NCBI GenBank assembly: GCA_023665475.1
Contig: JAMPEB010000022.1
Location: forward strand, 1-46,154
Direction of reading: 5' to 3'
DNA: 46,154 bases
DNA from: Lachnoclostridium sp.
Lineage (GTDB): Bacteria > Bacillota > Clostridia > Lachnospirales > Lachnospiraceae
Shown here: one piece after another, positions 42,272 to 46,154 of the stretch
Layout of the letters: each line of letters opens with the position of its first letter
Numbering within the stretch: the first letter of the stretch is position 1
The notes under the pieces: generated by a model
What the model saw: only the letters and a program-made list of their open reading frames with translations
The model's database searches: none
What the model was told of the DNA's origin: nothing
Program-made: the position numbers and the translations under genes

Positions 42272-43759
42272 ATGGGAATCTGGGCAGGCAGGAAGAAGAA
42301 AAATCGGGAAAGCAATATTGCAGATAAGGGCGAACGCGGGAATATCGTTAGATTCGGCAAGGAAAGGGCAGATAACAGAAAGAATAAAAATGATAATATG
42401 GAAGAAACGGAATATAAAATAAAGACTTCCGGGGAAATAAAGAAACAATCCGGTGAGGATGCGGTTATTTTTATTAGTAATTGGAAAAGCCGGATAAGAA
42501 AATACCGCATTTACAGGGCATGTTTGTGCGGCGTTCTTGTAACGGCATGTGTGCTGCTTGCGAGTATGGGTTACTATTCTCTGGACAACAGCATTCCCTC
42601 CTATATTTATATGAGGGCGGGGGAAGAACAGCAGTTAAATTTAGGAGTACCGGCAAAAGCAGAAGTGCTGGGGGTCAGTGTTCAGGGGAAAAGTAATATT
42701 CCCAAGGACGCCGTAACCATTGACTTAAACCGCTCCGTGACGCTTAAAATGGGAGAGCAGGAAAAGTATCAGTTACAGGTAAAATTATTTGGAATTGTGC
42801 CCTTTAAGCAGATGGAAATCCAGGTAATTCAAGATGAGGCGCTGATACCTGTGGGCGTACCTGTGGGGATTTATATGAAGACGGATGGTATTCTGGTCAT
42901 CGGTGTCGGAGAGTTTGCCGGACAGGACGGCGTACAGAATTCTCCGGCAAAGTATATCTTAAAATCCGGCGATTATATCAGAAAAATAGACGGAGCGAAT
43001 GTCACGGAAAAAGATGAATTTATTAAAAAAATCAAAGAGAGCGGAGGCAGGGAAGTGATATTGACAGTGGAGAGGGACGGAGAGCTGATAGAGCAAAGAG
43101 TCACTCCACGGAAAGACCAGAATGGTGTTTATAAAATAGGAGTCTGGATAAGGGATAATGCGCAGGGAGTGGGAACTATGACTTATTTGGACAGTCAGGG
43201 CAATTTCGGGGCGCTGGGTCACGGCATTAATGATTTGGACACAAGCACCCTGATGAATATTCATGACGGAACTTTATATCAGACAGAGATTGTATCCCTT
43301 CGTAAAGGAGTTGCCGGAAATCCGGGAGAGATGACGGGCAGAATCATTTATGCGGATGACAGGATTCTGGGTGATATCACAGGTAACAATATAAAAGGCA
43401 TCTATGGAAACTGCAATGAAAAAGGAAGGAAGCTGGCCGTTAATGAGGCGCTTCCCATAGGGTTTAAACAGGAAATCGAAAAGGGCGCGGCTCAGATTCT
43501 CTGTACGGTAGACGGGGACACAAAATATTATGATATAGAAATTACGGCAGTCCATTTGGATCATGACAATGTCAACCGGGGAATTGAACTGACGGTGACC
43601 GACCCGGAGCTTTTGGAGCTGACCGGAGGAATCATTCAGGGCATGTCCGGCAGTCCCATTGTGCAGAACGGTAAGTTTATCGGGGCGGTGACTCATGTAC
43701 TGGTGCAGGACCCTGCCAGAGGGTATGGGATTTTTATTGAGGAGATGATTGCGAAGTAA
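42272..43759 (+). CDS. spoIVB: SpoIVB peptidase (stage IV sporulation signalling protease)
   Basis: A 495-residue serine peptidase of family S55. It is secreted from the forespore to trigger SpoIVFB-mediated pro-sigma-K processing. A long, charged N-terminal cytoplasmic part (about 80 residues) precedes one transmembrane helix (ACLCGVLVTACVLLASMG). A PDZ domain lies around residues 210-290 (SGDYIRKIDGANVTEKDEF), and the peptidase domain has His317 in ALGHGINDLD and the serine region [11 protein letters not shown] (Ser459/Ser461). The last 116 bases are repeated at 44415-44530. GGAGAAG precedes the ATG. In many clostridia spo0A follows; here it does not within the window. Confidence 0.96.
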   Translation: MGIWAGRKKKNRESNIADKGERGNIVRFGKERADNRKNKNDNMEETEYKIKTSGEIKKQSGEDAVIFISNWKSRIRKYRIYRACLCGVLVTACVLLASMGYYSLDNSIPSYIYMRAGEEQQLNLGVPAKAEVLGVSVQGKSNIPKDAVTIDLNRSVTLKMGEQEKYQLQVKLFGIVPFKQMEIQVIQDEALIPVGVPVGIYMKTDGILVIGVGEFAGQDGVQNSPAKYILKSGDYIRKIDGANVTEKDEFIKKIKESGGREVILTVERDGELIEQRVTPRKDQNGVYKIGVWIRDNAQGVGTMTYLDSQGNFGALGHGINDLDTSTLMNIHDGTLYQTEIVSLRKGVAGNPGEMTGRIIYADDRILGDITGNNIKGIYGNCNEKGRKLAVNEALPIGFKQEIEKGAAQILCTVDGDTKYYDIEITAVHLDHDNVNRGIELTVTDPELLELTGGIIQGMSGSPIVQNGKFIGAVTHVLVQDPARGYGIFIEEMIAK

Positions 43760-43891
43760 AGAGATATTAAGCTACATTTGACAACAGATATAAAAAGAAG
43801 TAAACTTAAGGAAATCAAGTCTGGACAAATCAGTAGCAGGAATTCTCTGCAACTCTCCAACTGACAGTAAGTTTACTCTATTAAGGAAGAA

Positions 43892-44023
43892 GATTTTAAT
43901 GCACAAAAGGCTGTAATGCTGTATAATACAATTAGGCAGGAGATTAGTTCAAAGGAACATTCGTATCAGATTGCATTGGCTTTTTTGCGGAGGTGTTCTG
44001 AGGCTGGATTATATTATAGATAG
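43892..44023 (+). pseudogene. 3' remnant of a JAB-family gene (array copy 1)
   Basis: The reading frame encodes about 43 residues (AQKAVMLYN, then ALAFLRRCSEAGLYYR, stop) that match the C-terminus of the JAB protein at 45272-45868 (NKAGILYN, then VLVFLRRCHEVGLYYK). There is no start or catalytic part; in-frame stops lie just upstream. It is followed by its small partner gene, in the same order as in the intact copy. Confidence 0.75.
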
Positions 44024-44037
44024 GAGGCATGGTTTGA

Positions 44038-44232
44038 ATGGAAACAAGAGAGGATAAAAATTGGACTGTATTAGATGGAAACGATCCGGCGCCCGTTTTT
44101 ACTGGTGTAAATAACTATGGTGATTATGTTCCTGATGAAGAAGCCCTTAGAGAGAGCCGGGAAAAGAATCGTGCGCTTGTGGCTTCGCTGGGAGAGGAAT
44201 TTGAGGATTTATTGAATCTCTTGAAAGCGTAG
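44038..44232 (+). CDS. Small acidic protein, partner of JAB gene (array copy 1)
   Basis: A 64-residue protein of unknown family. It shares with the 65-residue protein at 45880 a motif of about 40 residues: PxFTG, then YVPDEEALRESREKNRALVA, then SLGEEFEDLL. It is acidic and soluble and has no signal peptide. GGAGG lies 11 bases upstream, a loose spacing. It always follows the C-terminal end of the JAB gene, so a small partner, inhibitor or immunity role is a guess from position. A terminator follows. Confidence 0.6.
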   Translation: METREDKNWTVLDGNDPAPVFTGVNNYGDYVPDEEALRESREKNRALVASLGEEFEDLLNLLKA

Positions 44233-44265
44233 AGCAAAGGATTGTAAGAGTGGTGACAGTACAAA

Positions 44266-44311
44266 AGAAAGCTTTCGACTGAATATCGTGTTGGGAGCTT
44301 TCTGTTTTTTT
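44266..44311 (+). terminator. Intrinsic terminator after the 64-residue gene
   Basis: AGAAAGCT (44266-44273) pairs with AGCTTTCT (44296-44303), followed by GTTTTTTTA. The stem is short but the T-run is clear. Confidence 0.7.
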
Positions 44312-44414
44312 ATTGAGTTGTCAATAATGGTTTAATTATTTGCTTTTTCGATACATATATATACTTTTTTTCCAAAATCCGGAAAAAACTTTTACATTAG
44401 TATTGACATGTTCC

Positions 44415-44530
44415 TGTCCGGCAGCCCCATTGTACAGAACGGTAAATTTATCGGGGCGGTGACTCATGTACTGGTGCAGGATCCTGCCAGAGGGTATGGG
44501 ATTTTTATTGAGGAGATGATTGCGAGGTAA
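44415..44530 (+). pseudogene. Duplicated 3' end of spoIVB
   Basis: These 116 bases repeat 43644-43759 (the last 38 codons and stop of spoIVB) at an offset of 771 bases. The differences are AGT to AGC, GTG to GTA, AAG to AAA, GAC to GAT (all silent) and one AAG to AGG (Lys to Arg). Similarity stops just after the stop codon. The silent pattern means the copy diverged while still part of a functional gene, as expected for a fragment brought in from a related genome. Confidence 0.9.
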
Positions 44531-44559
44531 GAGGAAAACTTGAGTTTACGCAAAATGCA

Positions 44560-44606
44560 TTTTCAAAACAGATTGATCTTTCCAAAATGCCAATCTGTTT
44601 TGAAAA
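44560..44606. repeat. 16-bp perfect inverted repeat
   Basis: TTTTCAAAACAGATTG (44560-44575) and CAATCTGTTTTGAAAA (44591-44606) are exact complements around a 15-base loop. A weak 69-codon open frame starts inside the right arm. Its role is unknown: perhaps a terminator-like structure, a recombination site, or the end of a lost element. Confidence 0.6.
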
Positions 44607-45271
44607 GAAACAGGACGACAACGGCAGAACGAGAGGCACCTTAATAAACCCCACCGGAGCCGGGCTATGGGAGACATATTTTTTTATCCATTCAGACGAC
44701 CAGCTTAAGGAAGAGCTGACGGTATGCCAAAGATGCCTTTCGCAAGCCGGTAATAGTAGAAGAAAACTTTTTCCTATACAGGATCTGCTGTTTTAATGAC
44801 TGCGGCCTTTAGCGCATTTGACTTTTCCCTGCATGCGCGGGGGTAATCCTAGGAAAAGACTGTATACTGTTATGTATTGCCCCTTTTTCAAGGTGAGGAC
44901 AGATTTTGAAAAAATCTATTTACAATGTCTCTTATAGCTGATATATTAAAATCAAGTGAAAAACATATGTGGCTGCTTTCTGGTAGCCATAACATTCCGG
45001 CGTTTCGCCACATTTCACAGTTTTAGGGTAATCTGTTAGCGTTTGAATGTTTTGATTATTGCAACAAAAAAAGCAGAAAGTATGCTTTTATTAATGCTGT
45101 GTGGGTTCAGGTAGCAAGCTAAGTAAGCTTATCTTAGAAAGAAAGCCAGATCAAAAAATGCGCATACCCGAGGATTTCGTAGAGGGAAAATTGAACCGGG
45201 AAGAATATCTGCTCCGTAAAGTGATCATCGCGCCAGACACAAAAATGCAAAGAGAACGGAGGAAAAATATA
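44607..45271 (+). other. Degenerate accessory stretch with open-frame fragments
   Basis: No intact gene is supported here. An open frame to 44796 encodes no recognisable protein. From 45101 to 45271 the frame is open into the JAB gene and encodes MRIPEDFVEGKLNREEYLLR, which resembles the C-terminal region of serine recombinases (YEDxxxGxxxxxEYL), perhaps a fossil fragment. GGAGG at 45259-45263 marks the JAB start. A TTTTCC/GGAAAA hairpin lies near 44824-44857. Confidence 0.4.
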
Positions 45272-45868
45272 ATGAGTGATGAACAACAACTTAGACAGGC
45301 CAAAAAGAGGGATAAAAAGGTATATATTACAGATATTGCCATTGAGAAAGTGCCATATGTGGAATATAGGGGGATGGACGAAGAGCAAAATAAGAATATG
45401 CAGAGTTTGGCAAGGCTTGTTTTAACTCTTGCGAAAAATGAAAATGACAGTAATGAGGTGGCAATTACTTGGGATATGGAAAGAGGGGACATAGGAAAAT
45501 ACGGTGTTGCTTATGGAACAGAGCATGATGCGAACATATGTTCTGATACATATTCCTACCATTTGCTTCACAGTGTTGGAGATGTAATAATTGTTGTATT
45601 ACACAACCATCCATCAACGAAAACTTTTTCTTTAACAGATATATATTCATTGATGAAATACCGGGCTATTCAATATATGGTAGTTGTATCTAATCAGGGA
45701 ACTATACATTATCTCAAAAAAGAAAAGAATTATGATGAAAATAAGGCTGGAATACTGTATAATGAGTGTAACAAGAGAAGTAGAGAAAGTAAAAATGTTG
45801 AGGAAATGTATGAAGCTGTATTAGTTTTTCTGAGAAGATGCCATGAGGTTGGATTATATTATAAATAA
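45272..45868 (+). CDS. JAB/MPN (RadC-like) metallopeptidase domain protein
   Basis: A 198-residue soluble protein with a JAMM-type zinc motif: HNHPSTKTFSLTD (His111, His113, Ser120, Asp123), a possible catalytic Glu62 in SNEVAITWD, and a DVIIVVL strand before the histidines. The spacing between Pro and Ser is five residues, one shorter than RadC and like phage- or toxin-associated JAB domains. The C-terminal part (GILYNECNKRS, FLRRCHEVGLYY) is also found in the remnant at 43892. GGAGG lies 8 bases before the ATG at 45272; a GTG at 45101 is the longest possible start. The 65-residue partner begins 11 bases after its stop. The substrate is unknown. Confidence 0.72.
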   Translation: MSDEQQLRQAKKRDKKVYITDIAIEKVPYVEYRGMDEEQNKNMQSLARLVLTLAKNENDSNEVAITWDMERGDIGKYGVAYGTEHDANICSDTYSYHLLHSVGDVIIVVLHNHPSTKTFSLTDIYSLMKYRAIQYMVVVSNQGTIHYLKKEKNYDENKAGILYNECNKRSRESKNVEEMYEAVLVFLRRCHEVGLYYK

Positions 45869-45879
45869 GGAGGTGCAGT

Positions 45880-46077
45880 ATGAGTAAAATAGATGATAAA
45901 GAATGTATTACAATGGACGATCTTGCAATTCCGCCCTATTTTACTGGTTCACTTGATACAAGCAAGTATGTGCCGGATTGGGATGCAATCAACGAAAGTA
46001 TAGAGAAGAATCGTGCGATTATTGCTTCTTTGGGTGGAGAGTTTGCCGAACTTGTAAGACCAAAGCAGAAAGTATGA
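45880..46077 (+). CDS. Small acidic protein, partner of JAB gene (array copy 2)
   Basis: A 65-residue homolog of the protein at 44038: PPYFTG, then YVPDWDAINESIEKNRAIIA, then SLGGEFAELV. GGAGG lies 6 bases before the ATG. It is very likely co-transcribed with the JAB gene. Directly at its stop codon the DNA switches into sequence of the other small gene (46076 onward), which shows a recombination junction. No family was recognised. Confidence 0.65.
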   Translation: MSKIDDKECITMDDLAIPPYFTGSLDTSKYVPDWDAINESIEKNRAIIASLGGEFAELVRPKQKV

Positions 46078-46154
46078 TGAAGAAGCCCTTAGAGAGAGTC
46101 GGGAAAAGAATCGTGCGCTTGTGGCTTCGCTGGGAGAGGAATTTGAGGATTTAT
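46076..46154 (+). pseudogene. Partial copy of the 64-residue gene (array copy 3, cut by window end)
   Basis: These 79 bases match 44134-44212 with one difference seen (C to T in a Ser/Arg-region codon). The fragment begins in mid-gene at codons EEALRES and lacks a start. It begins at the last two bases of the preceding gene's stop codon, so the array was joined by recombination. It continues past the window edge. Confidence 0.85.

Noticed and set aside
43799..43878. Inverted repeat AGTAAACTTA/TAAGTTTACT after spoIVB as a terminator or T-box-like leader
   Set aside because: The 10-bp arms are about 60 bases apart, no T-tract follows, and no T-box signature is present. It is noted only as possible structure.
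44587..44796. 69-codon open frame as a real gene
   Set aside because: It has no ribosome site, its start lies inside the arm of a 16-bp inverted repeat, and no recognisable protein pattern is present.

Overview
The window reads as a chromosomal segment of a spore-forming, low-to-moderate GC Firmicute, most likely a Clostridia member of the Lachnospiraceae type. The evidence is a complete spoIIIA operon (spoIIIAA to spoIIIAH), a spoIVB gene at the end of the usual clostridial housekeeping string (asp23-like, nusB, xseA, xseB, ispA, dxs, tlyA, nadK, argR, recN, spoIVB), strong GGAGG ribosome sites and several GTG/TTG starts. No rRNA, tRNA, CRISPR array or recognisable riboswitch was seen.

Layout. 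1-3500: a structured dispersed repeat, an anion transporter, a metallo-beta-lactamase-fold protein and a SEC-C methionine aminopeptidase. 3720-9435: an accessory locus with a 1177-residue secreted modular protein (two CBM2-like domains, calcium-binding TSP3-type repeats, a VWA domain, a C-terminal papain/C39-like domain) followed by three paralogous small surface proteins. Two fragments of the big protein's C-terminus are stranded between the small genes. 9424-11643 (minus strand): a TetR regulator with its operator and two flavodoxin-like proteins, one fused to a membrane domain. 11969-13673: a soluble chemoreceptor-like protein with a CZB zinc domain and, on the opposite strand, a stand-alone glycyl radical protein. 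13964-16586: a heavy-metal-binding protein, two alpha/beta hydrolase paralogs and a membrane protein. 16709-19759: an ABC exporter operon. 19747-22420 (minus strand): two unrecognised proteins, one a duplicated TPR-like repeat protein. 22585-28027: spoIIIA operon with a sigma-E-like promoter and a MITE-like insertion between AB and AC. 28199-32627: deoB, prfC and a membrane-anchored transglutaminase-like protein, separated by structured repeats. 32845-43759: the housekeeping/sporulation operon. 43760-46154: a scarred accessory region where a gene such as spo0A would often follow spoIVB. It holds a second copy of the 3' end of spoIVB, a JAB/MPN-type metallopeptidase gene and fragments of a tandem [JAB protein + small protein] array.

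How it fits together. The most interesting region is 3720-9435. It has the architecture of a polymorphic-toxin-like locus: a long modular surface protein with a variable catalytic tip, then candidate immunity or partner lipoproteins, with displaced tip remnants between them. The three small genes share a nearly identical 152-bp 3' block while their 5' parts have diverged, which suggests recombination or gene conversion. The right end shows a similar logic on a smaller scale. The 116-bp repeat of the spoIVB 3' end, differing almost only at third codon positions, looks like the scar of an integrated element. Two families of structured dispersed repeats and one MITE are also present. One family carries an extended -10 promoter pointing out toward the next gene. 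All functional statements about these systems are inference from sequence reading; no database search was run.
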